Translations under genes and position numbers: made by a program
Assembly: GCA_017413025.1 (NCBI GenBank)
Contig: JAFPVE010000011.1
Location: forward strand, 62,001-126,000
Direction: 5' to 3'
Length of the DNA: 64,000 nt
Source of the DNA: Acetobacter sp.
GTDB taxonomy: Bacteria > Pseudomonadota > Alphaproteobacteria > Acetobacterales > Acetobacteraceae
The notes under the pieces: generated by a model
The model's input: only the letters and a program-made list of their open reading frames with translations
Database searches by the model: none
Told to the model about the DNA's origin: nothing
Shown: positions 32,908 through 41,395 of the stretch, piece after piece
Layout of the letters: each line of letters opens with the position of its first letter
How positions within the stretch are numbered: position 1 is the stretch's first letter

Positions 32908-34449
32908 TTAAACCTCCGCAGCCATTTTTTCTTGGGTCATCATGATTTGTTTCCACTCTTTGTCTTTATTAAAATAGACAAGCTTTCCCCAAAAACTTGG
33001 CTGTGCATCTGAAACCACATAGTGCGACTTAAGCTTTCCAGCGGAATCTTCACCATCAAATTTGAGGCGGAAAATATCGTTGATACTCACAACGTCGCCT
33101 TCCATACCAGCAATATCACTGACCTGTAAAATACGTCGCCCACCATCGCGTTGACGCCCAATTTGGATAATCATATCAACAGCACCAACAATTTGCTTGC
33201 GAATAGCGGATTGTGGCAACGATGAAACCCCCATAAGCACCATACTCTCAATACGTCCGATCGCGTCACGTGTCGTATTGGAGTGAACCGTAGACATAGA
33301 TCCATCGTGACCTGTATTCATCGCTTGAAGCATATCAAACGCCTCTGCCGCACGAGTTTCTCCAATAATAATGCGATCGGGACGCATACGTAGCGCGTTA
33401 CGTACAAGATCACGCTGATTAATTTCCCCTTTCCCTTCCAAAGAGGGAGGACGCGTTTCCAAACGCACGACATGTGGTTGTTGAAGCTGAAGCTCTGCAG
33501 CATCTTCAATGGTCACAACACGTTCATTAAACGAAATAAAACTTGAAAGCGCGTTCAAGAGTGTTGTTTTTCCTGAACCTGTTCCTCCAGAAATAATAAT
33601 ATTTAAACGAATACTCGCGGCTATTTCTAATATTTGTGCTACAGCCTGAGTACAAGAGCCAAATTCCACCATTTTGGAAAAGTTAATTTTCTTTTTGGCG
33701 AATTTACGGATAGAGACATAAGGACCATCCAACGCCAAAGGCGGAAAAACAACGTTCACACGCGAACCATCTTTAAGACGTGCATCAAGAAGTGGGCTTG
33801 ATTCATCAACACGTCGTCCAATATCGGTAGCAATACGCTGACAAATTGTCATCAAATGGCGTTGATCGCGAAATTTTGTATTTGTAAGCTCTACTTTTCC
33901 TCGTCTTTCAACAAAGGTGCGATCGGGTCCGTTTATGAGAATATCATTGATGCTTTCATCAAGCAATAAAGGCTGTAGCGGTCCTAACCCTTTAATATCA
34001 TTAACAAGGTCAGTCGCAAGATCTCTTTGTTCCGTCTCGTTTAAGAAGATACGTTCTTTCGCTGCAGTTTCACCAACTGTCTTCCGCACCAATTCCGTCA
34101 GCTGTTCTTGTGACAACGGCAAAACAACAGAGGGATCTAATTGAGATAAACAAAGGTTACGAATATGAGACCATTGTTCTTTAGAGATTCCTCTTACGGG
34201 AATGGAATCATCAATACCTTCTTCTTCCTCATTATTGAGGGTATTGAGTTTTTCAGCAGTAACTGTACCAGATCCGGAAAAAGAGGACGCTGTACCTTGA
34301 ACATTTTGAGAAGAGGTATTTTCTTGACTGTCTTGATAAGTTCGGCGCACAGACCGGAGCGGTGGCGTTTGTGGAGGAGAAGATTTAGCTTCTTCTACGG
34401 GAACTATTTCTTTAATACGTCTCAGACGTTCAAGTCTTCCTTCTACCAT
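32908..34449 (-). CDS. cpaF: Tad secretion ATPase CpaF/TadA
   Basis: CpaF is the hexameric ATPase that drives Flp pilus assembly. The 513-residue protein has a variable Ser/Thr-rich N-terminus (about 1-90), the N-domain, Walker A ISGGTGSGKTTLLNAL, the Asp-box/Walker B region (MRPDRIIIGETRAAEAFDML) and the His box HDGSMSTVHSN. It lies 12 bases after cpaE. Confidence 0.95.
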   Translation of the reverse strand: MVEGRLERLRRIKEIVPVEEAKSSPPQTPPLRSVRRTYQDSQENTSSQNVQGTASSFSGSGTVTAEKLNTLNNEEEEGIDDSIPVRGISKEQWSHIRNLCLSQLDPSVVLPLSQEQLTELVRKTVGETAAKERIFLNETEQRDLATDLVNDIKGLGPLQPLLLDESINDILINGPDRTFVERRGKVELTNTKFRDQRHLMTICQRIATDIGRRVDESSPLLDARLKDGSRVNVVFPPLALDGPYVSIRKFAKKKINFSKMVEFGSCTQAVAQILEIAASIRLNIIISGGTGSGKTTLLNALSSFISFNERVVTIEDAAELQLQQPHVVRLETRPPSLEGKGEINQRDLVRNALRMRPDRIIIGETRAAEAFDMLQAMNTGHDGSMSTVHSNTTRDAIGRIESMVLMGVSSLPQSAIRKQIVGAVDMIIQIGRQRDGGRRILQVSDIAGMEGDVVSINDIFRLKFDGEDSAGKLKSHYVVSDAQPSFWGKLVYFNKDKEWKQIMMTQEKMAAEV

Positions 34450-34461
34450 GTGATCTCTTCC

Positions 34462-35685
34462 TTATTTTTTTCCTAAGAACGAAAACAATGACCCTAGAAG
34501 GCTTGCTGATGAATGATTAGTAACTTTTCCCCCTCCCATTTGAATCAACAAGCCAGCCTCCACAATCCGTGTAATTGCTGCACGATATTTAGCATTATTG
34601 ACAACAAGAGGCTTTCCGGTAATTTCAGCCTCGCCACACTCTTTTGGCAGATACGGAATAACCACATCAGGTTTTGCGTCCAAACTACTTTTTACCTCGT
34701 TCATAGACAACGTACCCGGACGCCCAAAATTATTCAGCACAAAAAACGGTTTTCGCAACAATACATCTTTTTGTAACGTCGCAACAACACGCAATGTATC
34801 CCGCATCGAGACCAAGGTCGGATCCATCACAAAAATCAGCCTCTGTGCCTCATTGAGTAAAGCAGTATAAACATCTCCATCATACCAATTTGATTTTACC
34901 AACACAAAGTGAAACTGAGAGCAAACTTGTGAAAGAAGCACTTTTACAGCTTCCGGCATAATAACCGGCTTTTCCATAATTGAAGACCCAAAAGAATAAA
35001 GAAGAGAAAACCTTTCATCAATATCTTGGAGACTGCTCTGTACCAACACCGAATCGATACGCTCAGGTGTTGCCAGCAATGTTTGAAACCCGGTAACTGT
35101 TTCTTCCACATTCAGTAAAATACCTAGCTTGCTTGCTTGTAGATTAAAATCAAGCAAAAGCGTATGTCTCTTAAGTGTTTTAGCAAGATACCACGCTAAA
35201 TTTGTGATAAGTGTCGAAGTGCCGATGCCATCACGCACCCCTGTCAAGAGAACAACACTCCCCCCACTCGCTATTGAATCACGCCCGCTTTCTTGCCCAT
35301 GAAGAATAATATTTCCAAAAATACGAATCACAAGGGATTCTTGCAACGGACGATATAAGTACTCAGCAACACCTAAACCATGAGTCATCGTACGATAAAA
35401 GTTAATATCTTCACGATCACCCACAACCATCACGGCGATTTTAGGAGGAACTGTCTCTTTAATTTCACGAACCACCGCAATAGGGTCGGTCGCGCCAGCA
35501 ATATCAATAATTAAATAGGGTGGCACTTCGTTCTTTTTTAAATACTCTAATGAGTAAGTCAACGAACAACGTATAACAACCCCTTCTCCAGGACAAACCG
35601 CATCAACAAAGTTCAGAAATAAGGCTTCTGCTTCAGCGCCTTGTACTAAAATTAAAACACGCGTTGTCGAATCTACTGCAGCCAT
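34462..35685 (-). CDS. cpaE: Tad localisation ATPase CpaE/TadZ
   Basis: CpaE/TadZ is a MinD/ParA-like protein with an N-terminal receiver-like domain that places the Tad machine, often at a pole. The 407-residue sequence has the receiver-like part (about 1-130), then a MinD-like domain with a degenerate Walker A (GVRDGIGTSTL). The catalytic lysine is replaced, as is frequent in this family. The LLLDFNLQASKLG switch region follows. ATPase activity may be lost. It sits after a 342-base gap from cpaD, so it may have its own promoter. Confidence 0.85.
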   Translation of the reverse strand: MAAVDSTTRVLILVQGAEAEALFLNFVDAVCPGEGVVIRCSLTYSLEYLKKNEVPPYLIIDIAGATDPIAVVREIKETVPPKIAVMVVGDREDINFYRTMTHGLGVAEYLYRPLQESLVIRIFGNIILHGQESGRDSIASGGSVVLLTGVRDGIGTSTLITNLAWYLAKTLKRHTLLLDFNLQASKLGILLNVEETVTGFQTLLATPERIDSVLVQSSLQDIDERFSLLYSFGSSIMEKPVIMPEAVKVLLSQVCSQFHFVLVKSNWYDGDVYTALLNEAQRLIFVMDPTLVSMRDTLRVVATLQKDVLLRKPFFVLNNFGRPGTLSMNEVKSSLDAKPDVVIPYLPKECGEAEITGKPLVVNNAKYRAAITRIVEAGLLIQMGGGKVTNHSSASLLGSLFSFLGKK

Positions 35686-36027
35686 TTAATTCACCACATT
35701 TCCAAATTACGATAAACGAAAACACTAAGTAATAAGTAAAAAAACGAAAGGAACAAAGCAAAGAGAGAACAATAGACTATGAAAAAAACAAAAAGACTAT
35801 TACCCTCCTTGGATTCTTTAGAGAAAAATGCCTCGGCGACTCATACAAACCCTACACAAATCTTTATATAGATTTTTTCTCCTCACTCCCCTACTCCTCT
35901 CATTTTTCTCATACCTCTCAATGACAAAAACACTGCGTCTTTAGAGAATTTCCCTATAAGTAGTGTAAACTTCGTTTAGACCATGACCTTTTCTTCTATA
36001 CTACCCTCTGCTCCCTGAACAGCAACA
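35686..36027. other. Gap inside the tad run without recognised gene
   Basis: These 342 bases split the minus-strand pilus genes into cpaA-B-C-D and cpaE-F-tadB-C-D. The plus strand is C-poor and A-rich. A 30-codon plus frame (35779-35871) begins MKKTKRLLPS but has only a weak ribosome binding site. A small inverted repeat TAAAC-TTC-GTTTA lies near 35967. It most likely holds the promoter of the second half. Confidence 0.4.
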
Positions 36028-36402
36028 CTACGATCGCGGCAGTGCATTTACCATATCCTTGTAAGCAGACTTTTGCGCCTGAGTGTTTTGCCCTCCGCCA
36101 CCAGCAGCATATTGCAAGTTCGGGAAAGAACGTAAATTATCATCACGCCAACGTTTCACAGCTTCGGCAGCATGGCGTCCATCTTCCGAATAGCGCTCAC
36201 GCCCTGAGATCAAATCACTTTTACGTTCAACCTGAGCCTCAAGATTAACTTGATTCACCCCCATAGGGCGCCAGTGATAGGGAAGATTAAGTGGATCTAA
36301 CTTATCTGTGACTTCTCCGAAATGTTCAGGATTACACCCCGTAACAAAGAGCAACGCAGATACCACAACAAGCGGTCGTAAAAAAATCCGTACTCTCAAC
36401 AT
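36028..36402 (-). CDS. cpaD: Short CpaD-like pilus lipoprotein
   Basis: CpaD is an outer-membrane lipoprotein of alphaproteobacterial Tad systems. The 124-residue product has a signal peptide with lipobox VTGC (about residue 23). A segment WRPMGVNQVNLEAQVERKSD, followed by DLISGRE and AAEAVKRWRDD, resembles the C-terminal part of CpaD. It is much shorter than usual CpaD proteins (about 200 residues or more). The position directly after cpaC (6 bases) supports the call more than the sequence does. Confidence 0.65.
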   Translation of the reverse strand: MLRVRIFLRPLVVVSALLFVTGCNPEHFGEVTDKLDPLNLPYHWRPMGVNQVNLEAQVERKSDLISGRERYSEDGRHAAEAVKRWRDDNLRSFPNLQYAAGGGGQNTQAQKSAYKDMVNALPRS

Positions 36403-36408
36403 GCCATC

Positions 36409-38154
36409 CTACTCCATAATAAAACCAACATTATTCGCATCAACTTTTTGCCACGGCGGACGTTTACTCGTATTTGTTTGGCTTTGATGCATTAAAAAGA
36501 CTTGATCAACACCCTGCGGCCAACGCCAAGTTTGATCAGGCGTATGAAGTTGGCGAATATTATTCACGGGTTTTACCAAATAGGGTGTTACGATAATCAC
36601 TAATTCCGTCTCCTGATCCTGAAAGCTTGAGGATTTAAACAAAGCCCCTAAAATGGGAATATTTTTTAACCAAGGCATCCCACTTGTATTCATCTGCGCG
36701 ACATCTTCTAACAACCCTGCAATAGCAAAACTTTGTCCACTGCCTAATTCTACCGTTGTATCGGCACTCCGCATCGAAATACCAGGAATTTCCAAAGTGC
36801 TCTTCGTATTCATCGATGTCACTGATACAGAATTCTGATAGTTTAACTGGCTCACGGAGGGGCGTACATGGAGGCTGATTTGCCCATTCGCTAACACTGT
36901 CGGCACAAAAGAAAGAGAAACCCCGTATGGTTTAAACGAAATCATCGGCGTTCCGGTATAGTTTGAAATTGGCACAGGGAATTCACCCCCCACCAAGAAG
37001 CTCGCTGGTTGACCACTAATCGTGGTTAAATTCGGTTGTGCGAGGTTACGTACCAAACCATCTGAAGCGAGTGCCTCAAACAATTTATTAATATCACCTC
37101 CGCTGTTTGGCACAGTAATCATCGCAGAGGCCATCGTATGTGCCGATACCAAACCAACAAGTACCGCATTACCCAGCTGAACAACATTTTGCCAATCAAG
37201 ACCAAAATCACGAACGAGTTTTCGATCCATCTCCACAATGCGAACCTGTAAATTAACTTGGACCGACATCGGCACTTTCATATAGTCGCTAACATACCCA
37301 TTTGATCCAACAATTTCCTGCGTACGTTCTATCAGTTTCTGCGCCGCCTCAGGGTTTGGTGCCTCACCATCAAGAGCAATACCGTTGCCAGGCAATGGTT
37401 TCAAAGTAACATGCGGGCTTTGCGCAGCAACGCCACTCTTTAAAAAGGAAGCATGATATTCTGAAGGCGTTACTGTTGTCGTATAGCGTGCCAAAACTTT
37501 CCCCGTAGAAGACAACGCTTCAATGATCGTAACCCCAGGATGCAACCCAAAAACAAAAAAGCCTTTCTGACCAACAGATCGCACTTTCACAACTTTTGGA
37601 TCCCCAACAAACAATCTGGCAATAGCGTCAGTCAACGTTACTGTATGCCCTCTCCCCATTTGTACTTCAAGTGTTGATGAAGGAGAGTTTGTATTCTCGA
37701 CAGATTGAGCGGTTGGCTGTATAGCACCCACAGGCGTCGTCGCATTATAAGAAGAACCATTCTCAATACGAATACGACCTACTTCATGCACCGCACTATG
37801 GTTATGTGCACTATGCTTGGCAATGTTGTTTTTTTTGGCTAAATGTTTTACTTTCGACTTCGCTTTAGCATGATGAACAGCGTGATTTGCCGGGCTAAGG
37901 GCTTCCTGTAACGCCGAGAAAGAAGAATGAGACACATGGCTCACATGCTGTCCATGTTCAAGGTGTTTTTGATGGTGTTTCCCTGAATATCTCTCATGTA
38001 TCGCATGATTAATCCTAATGGTTTGGATTTCTCTTTCCTGCTGATGTTGCGGATTGATTTGCGAAGGTTGTTCTTCAGCAAAACTATGCACAGAAGCCAA
38101 CACTGGTAACGGCATAAAAACAAAAGCAAAAATCCATCGAGGTGTTCTTTTCAT
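36409..38154 (-). CDS. cpaC: Tad outer-membrane secretin CpaC/RcpA with His-rich segment
   Basis: CpaC is the secretin that lets the Flp pilus through the outer membrane. The 581-residue protein has a signal peptide (about 1-26) and a BON/pilus-secretin N-terminal region (about 165-300; MGRGHTVTLTDAIARLFVGD). The secretin domain (about 320-540) has VLANGQISLHVRPSVSQL and ELVIIVTPYLVKPV. Between signal and N-domain lies an atypical His/Lys-rich stretch with 18 histidines in residues 37-123, possibly metal-binding. It starts 17 bases after cpaB. Confidence 0.92.
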   Translation of the reverse strand: MKRTPRWIFAFVFMPLPVLASVHSFAEEQPSQINPQHQQEREIQTIRINHAIHERYSGKHHQKHLEHGQHVSHVSHSSFSALQEALSPANHAVHHAKAKSKVKHLAKKNNIAKHSAHNHSAVHEVGRIRIENGSSYNATTPVGAIQPTAQSVENTNSPSSTLEVQMGRGHTVTLTDAIARLFVGDPKVVKVRSVGQKGFFVFGLHPGVTIIEALSSTGKVLARYTTTVTPSEYHASFLKSGVAAQSPHVTLKPLPGNGIALDGEAPNPEAAQKLIERTQEIVGSNGYVSDYMKVPMSVQVNLQVRIVEMDRKLVRDFGLDWQNVVQLGNAVLVGLVSAHTMASAMITVPNSGGDINKLFEALASDGLVRNLAQPNLTTISGQPASFLVGGEFPVPISNYTGTPMISFKPYGVSLSFVPTVLANGQISLHVRPSVSQLNYQNSVSVTSMNTKSTLEIPGISMRSADTTVELGSGQSFAIAGLLEDVAQMNTSGMPWLKNIPILGALFKSSSFQDQETELVIIVTPYLVKPVNNIRQLHTPDQTWRWPQGVDQVFLMHQSQTNTSKRPPWQKVDANNVGFIME

Positions 38155-38171
38155 TTTCCCTATCCCCTAAC

Positions 38172-39038
38172 TTATTGTCCACCAGGACCGTTATAAATAA
38201 GCGTTTCCCCAGATAGCGCATCCCCAGACATTGCAAAACTTTGTCCTGTATCACGATTACCTTGCGCAGACCGTAACATAAGAGACACCGTCCCCGTATT
38301 CACGGCTTGCATAAGAGTGGCCGACTCTTCGGGTGTCACCTCAAGTGTTACTACTAAAGGCATATTAGGATTAAGAATTTCCATGGGTGGTGTATTTCTC
38401 TGTAAAGCCGCTTGTGTCCGATTAAGGTTCGTCTGTGATTGCCCCGAATCAATTAAGCGCCCCATCCTCGCCTCTACACTTTGATCTTCACGAACAAATG
38501 TTTTTCCCAAAGAATGATTAACCGATAAAACACGTAGATTACGCAAAATAACTTGGGACTTAATAACGGCAGCGGAAACCGCTGTCGTTGGCCTATTTAT
38601 ACGCACGAAAACATCGACTCGTTCTCCCGGTTGGATAAAATTATCTACGGCATTTGCTCTTGTCAATGCAATGCTAATTGCCCCTTTTCCTGGGGGAAGT
38701 GCGTATGCCAAAAAATCAGGATCACTTTGTGATATTAAATCACTGCCAACAATAACTTTCCCTGCTGCTATAGGAAAACGCACAGCATGCCCTGCGACTT
38801 CTTGTGTTGTCAGTAAAGCTCCAACCGGCTGTTTTCCCAACACAAATGTCTTTTCTGTTAGATCGTTTAGACTAACCCAGTCCCCCTTCTGCAAATTATG
38901 CTTTGCAACAAAAACATGGACATATACTTTTTTAGGAGGCTCAGGCTTCAATATTGCGGGTTTAGTCGCATGTAGAAACATGACAACGCCGACAATCCCA
39001 ACCCCGAAAAATAAAAAAAGCATAACTTTAGGATTCAT
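38172..39038 (-). CDS. cpaB: Tad pilus assembly protein CpaB/RcpC
   Basis: CpaB is a periplasmic, membrane-anchored protein that works with the secretin. The 288-residue protein has one N-terminal membrane helix (about 4-23) and a SAF/beta-clip domain (VFVAKHNLQKGDWVSLNDL, about 45-110). The RcpC-like part follows (about 115-260; IQPGERVDVFVRINRP). It lies 3 bases after cpaA and 17 before cpaC, so is clearly in the operon. Confidence 0.9.
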   Translation of the reverse strand: MNPKVMLFLFFGVGIVGVVMFLHATKPAILKPEPPKKVYVHVFVAKHNLQKGDWVSLNDLTEKTFVLGKQPVGALLTTQEVAGHAVRFPIAAGKVIVGSDLISQSDPDFLAYALPPGKGAISIALTRANAVDNFIQPGERVDVFVRINRPTTAVSAAVIKSQVILRNLRVLSVNHSLGKTFVREDQSVEARMGRLIDSGQSQTNLNRTQAALQRNTPPMEILNPNMPLVVTLEVTPEESATLMQAVNTGTVSLMLRSAQGNRDTGQSFAMSGDALSGETLIYNGPGGQ

Positions 39039-39041
39039 GTC

Positions 39042-39764
39042 TCACCCATTATGTAAAAACGTTACTAGAAAACCCGCAGCAATCGCCACACCATAAGGCA
39101 ACGGTGCTTTGTTTTGCACCCGCCACCGCTCAACACACCAAACACGGTTTAATACACTCATCAAAGAAGACAATTTCCGCATGTTTTTATCACTTCCAAG
39201 ACTTTCTAAACCGAAAATTACAAATAATTTACGATTTTTATAACACTTCCCTACATAAGACAAACCATAATAAACAAAAACTAAAATACCGCCCATTAAA
39301 GCCATATTAAAAACATACTGTATTTGGGATATGGGCGTAAAAAGAAGGGCAGAAGAAGCTATTAACTTTACATCGCCCCCGCCAAACCCCCCTATAAACC
39401 ACAGGAAAAAAAAGACTCCAAAAATAATGATCGCTCCCATGACCGATTCCCAAAGATGCCCCATAACAGAACCGAATGGTATAAAAGCCTGCGTACCTTG
39501 ATATGACCCGTTTTGCCCGCCTAAAGAGGGAAAAATAAACTGCAAATTCCGCCAAAAACTCTGAACACTATAGCCTAACGCCAAACAGCCCCACAAACCC
39601 ACAAACCCGTAAGAGACCCCATTAGGAATTTCACGGCATGACACGTCATACCACATCGCTATGCACAACAGAACGACAGAGAAACACAGAACTGTTGCAT
39701 ACACAATAGGATCCCATGTTCCCCAAGCCGTTATTAACCCAAATCTATTAAAATGATTGAACAT
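39042..39764 (-). CDS. cpaA: Prepilin peptidase CpaA/TadV
   Basis: CpaA is the membrane aspartic protease that cleaves prepilins such as the flp product. The two catalytic Asp regions are visible: MWYDVSCREIPN near residue 40 and GGFGGGDVKLIAS (type A24 motif GxGD) near 130. Several membrane helices surround them. The 240-residue length is somewhat long owing to a soluble loop (about 75-105) and a C-terminal extension. It is the first gene of the minus-strand tad run, with a promoter-like sequence just upstream. Confidence 0.92.
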   Translation of the reverse strand: MFNHFNRFGLITAWGTWDPIVYATVLCFSVVLLCIAMWYDVSCREIPNGVSYGFVGLWGCLALGYSVQSFWRNLQFIFPSLGGQNGSYQGTQAFIPFGSVMGHLWESVMGAIIIFGVFFFLWFIGGFGGGDVKLIASSALLFTPISQIQYVFNMALMGGILVFVYYGLSYVGKCYKNRKLFVIFGLESLGSDKNMRKLSSLMSVLNRVWCVERWRVQNKAPLPYGVAIAAGFLVTFLHNG

Positions 39765-39792
39765 TCAAAAAAATCTACCCGCCTCTGTTTTG

Positions 39793-39822
39793 ACTATAAA
39801 GTTATTTAAGACAATGGCTCAA
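39793..39822 (-). promoter_or_regulatory. Candidate promoter of the cpaA-tad run
   Basis: Read on the minus strand, TTGAGC (39822-39817) and TATAGT (39798-39793) are separated by 18 bases. The -10 matches five of six positions, the -35 four. The predicted start leaves a leader of about 20 bases before the cpaA ATG at 39764. Confidence 0.4.
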
Positions 39823-39925
39823 TTTTCTGTAAGACTAGCACTTTCTAAAAAAAAACAACAGATGAACTATTTGCGATCTCTTTTTTTTGTCCTTAAGAAT
39901 TATGTGGCACCCTGAGAGCACAAAA

Positions 39926-40978
39926 TCAGGGTATAGATGAGGCAATAGCCGCCAACGCAACAGGTGATATACGATAAGACGCAACACGACGATCATGTCT
40001 ACCATTCATAGCACGACCATAGGACACACCACTGATACGAGTGTTTTCTACATAAGGTCGAAAATGCCGACTCGAGTCGGCATAGAATCGATTATTTTGG
40101 AGTCGGTTATTTTGTCTATGATGAGACTGAAAATAAGCATGCATGCTTCTTGCATAAGAAATGGGGATTTCTGGCGATTCTCCATAAAGGGTAACCGTTG
40201 ATTGGTTATTGATTTTGTTCTTAACTCTATTATTGACTTCGGTACTCACCGTCACAAAAGGTAAAGACGATAAACTTTTGAGTTCTTTTGCTTCTATCGC
40301 GACTCGTGACTCTATCGATTCTTTATTATATGCCGCATTATATTCCGCTCTTGAGATGCCTGACCTCCGTACAAATACCTTCTGCACAAAACGCTTGTCT
40401 TGCGGTTCAGACCACGCTTCAAGAACTTTCCATTGATAAGGAAGCCCAATACTCGGCGTTTGCGAGTGATAAGCTGCCGCAGCATGGGGCCAGCTTCCCG
40501 TTTTTGCGTAGAGTCGTAATAAAAACTCTCCCGCATAATGTGCATTGTACATCGGATCAAAAGCCTGTTGTACAGAAACAAAAGCATCGGGGTGTTGCTG
40601 TAAATTCACCTGCATACAGCCCACATCTAATGAGAAAATCCCCTGTCTCCGAAACTCTTTTACAGCTTCAATCGCCTGCTCACGCGTCGCATAAAAATGC
40701 CCAACCCCTGCCGCTGTCACTGTCCACGGCCATGGTGCTATCGTACCGTCATTGTCTGGACGACCTGTCTCAACACGACTAATCGCCGAAAGAAACCCAT
40801 CGGGAATTTGTAAAGCACGCTCTGCTTGCCCTGTGGCGTGAATACACAAATTGGATTCGTACGAGTGCGCCAAAGCCTTTCCATGACAAAGAAAGGCAAC
40901 GACTCCTAGATTCCCTAAAACCAGACTTCCTATAAAACTTAAAAATTTTAAAATAGAGCTACCCTCGTCATAAGACAT
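39926..40978 (-). CDS. Exported lytic transglycosylase (SLT domain) next to the Tad locus
   Basis: The 350-residue protein has a hydrophobic N-terminal export signal (about 10-37) and an SLT-like catalytic domain (about 45-210). IPDGFLSAISRVETGRP carries the likely catalytic Glu, and SLDVGCMQVNLQQHP and HAAAAYHSQTP follow. The pattern (GCMQVN with a late Tyr motif) is that of the family-1 transglycosylases that open peptidoglycan for secretion or pilus systems. The C-terminal 140 residues are low-complexity, rich in Asn, Arg and Tyr. It sits just upstream of cpaA on the same strand, so a role in letting the Tad pilus through the wall is plausible. Confidence 0.82.
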   Translation of the reverse strand: MSYDEGSSILKFLSFIGSLVLGNLGVVAFLCHGKALAHSYESNLCIHATGQAERALQIPDGFLSAISRVETGRPDNDGTIAPWPWTVTAAGVGHFYATREQAIEAVKEFRRQGIFSLDVGCMQVNLQQHPDAFVSVQQAFDPMYNAHYAGEFLLRLYAKTGSWPHAAAAYHSQTPSIGLPYQWKVLEAWSEPQDKRFVQKVFVRRSGISRAEYNAAYNKESIESRVAIEAKELKSLSSLPFVTVSTEVNNRVKNKINNQSTVTLYGESPEIPISYARSMHAYFQSHHRQNNRLQNNRFYADSSRHFRPYVENTRISGVSYGRAMNGRHDRRVASYRISPVALAAIASSIP

Positions 40979-41395
40979 TTCTAAAAACTCATATGCCCCT
41001 ATACGCTTGTTCTCGTTATTTTTTTATTCTCTCTGTTTTTACTACTTTTTTCATCATACACCTCGCCAACCCTCTCCCTCAACCCTACATTTGCTTATAT
41101 GTATATCTAATATGTATTTAAGTAACATTAGGCTTAACTACGCAATGTATAACCTTAATATGTAGCCCTATAGCCGTAACTTGCGTCATATGGTTTGCGT
41201 CGTGCCGTTTTATCAAACCCCTATATATTCTTAAAAAATATTTTATTTTTTAACAAAACCTTTATTTTTTACTTGCACCTTCTTTTTTTTAGTGTAGTTT
41301 TTATAGAAAATTTGCTTTTACCCCCCTTATTATATTAGTAAAGGGTAGGACGTGGGTCTCTTTTTGAGTTGTTACATACAAGGAGCTCTTTAAGC
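40979..41395. other. AT-rich divergent gap upstream of the OmpA-family gene
   Basis: These 417 bases separate the lytic transglycosylase (minus) from the OmpA-like gene (plus). The stretch is AT-rich with several homopolymer runs (41230-41300). No open frame with a ribosome binding site and no clear -35/-10 pair was recognised. It must hold the promoters of both flanking genes. Confidence 0.4.

Noticed and set aside
35779..35871. 30-codon plus-strand frame beginning MKKTKRLL in the tad gap
   Set aside because: Weak ribosome binding site, very short and antisense to the likely cpaE leader.
39909..39932. Terminator of the lytic transglycosylase gene
   Set aside because: A 7-base stem (ACCCTGA/TCAGGGT) overlaps the stop codon and has no T tract after it, so evidence is too weak.
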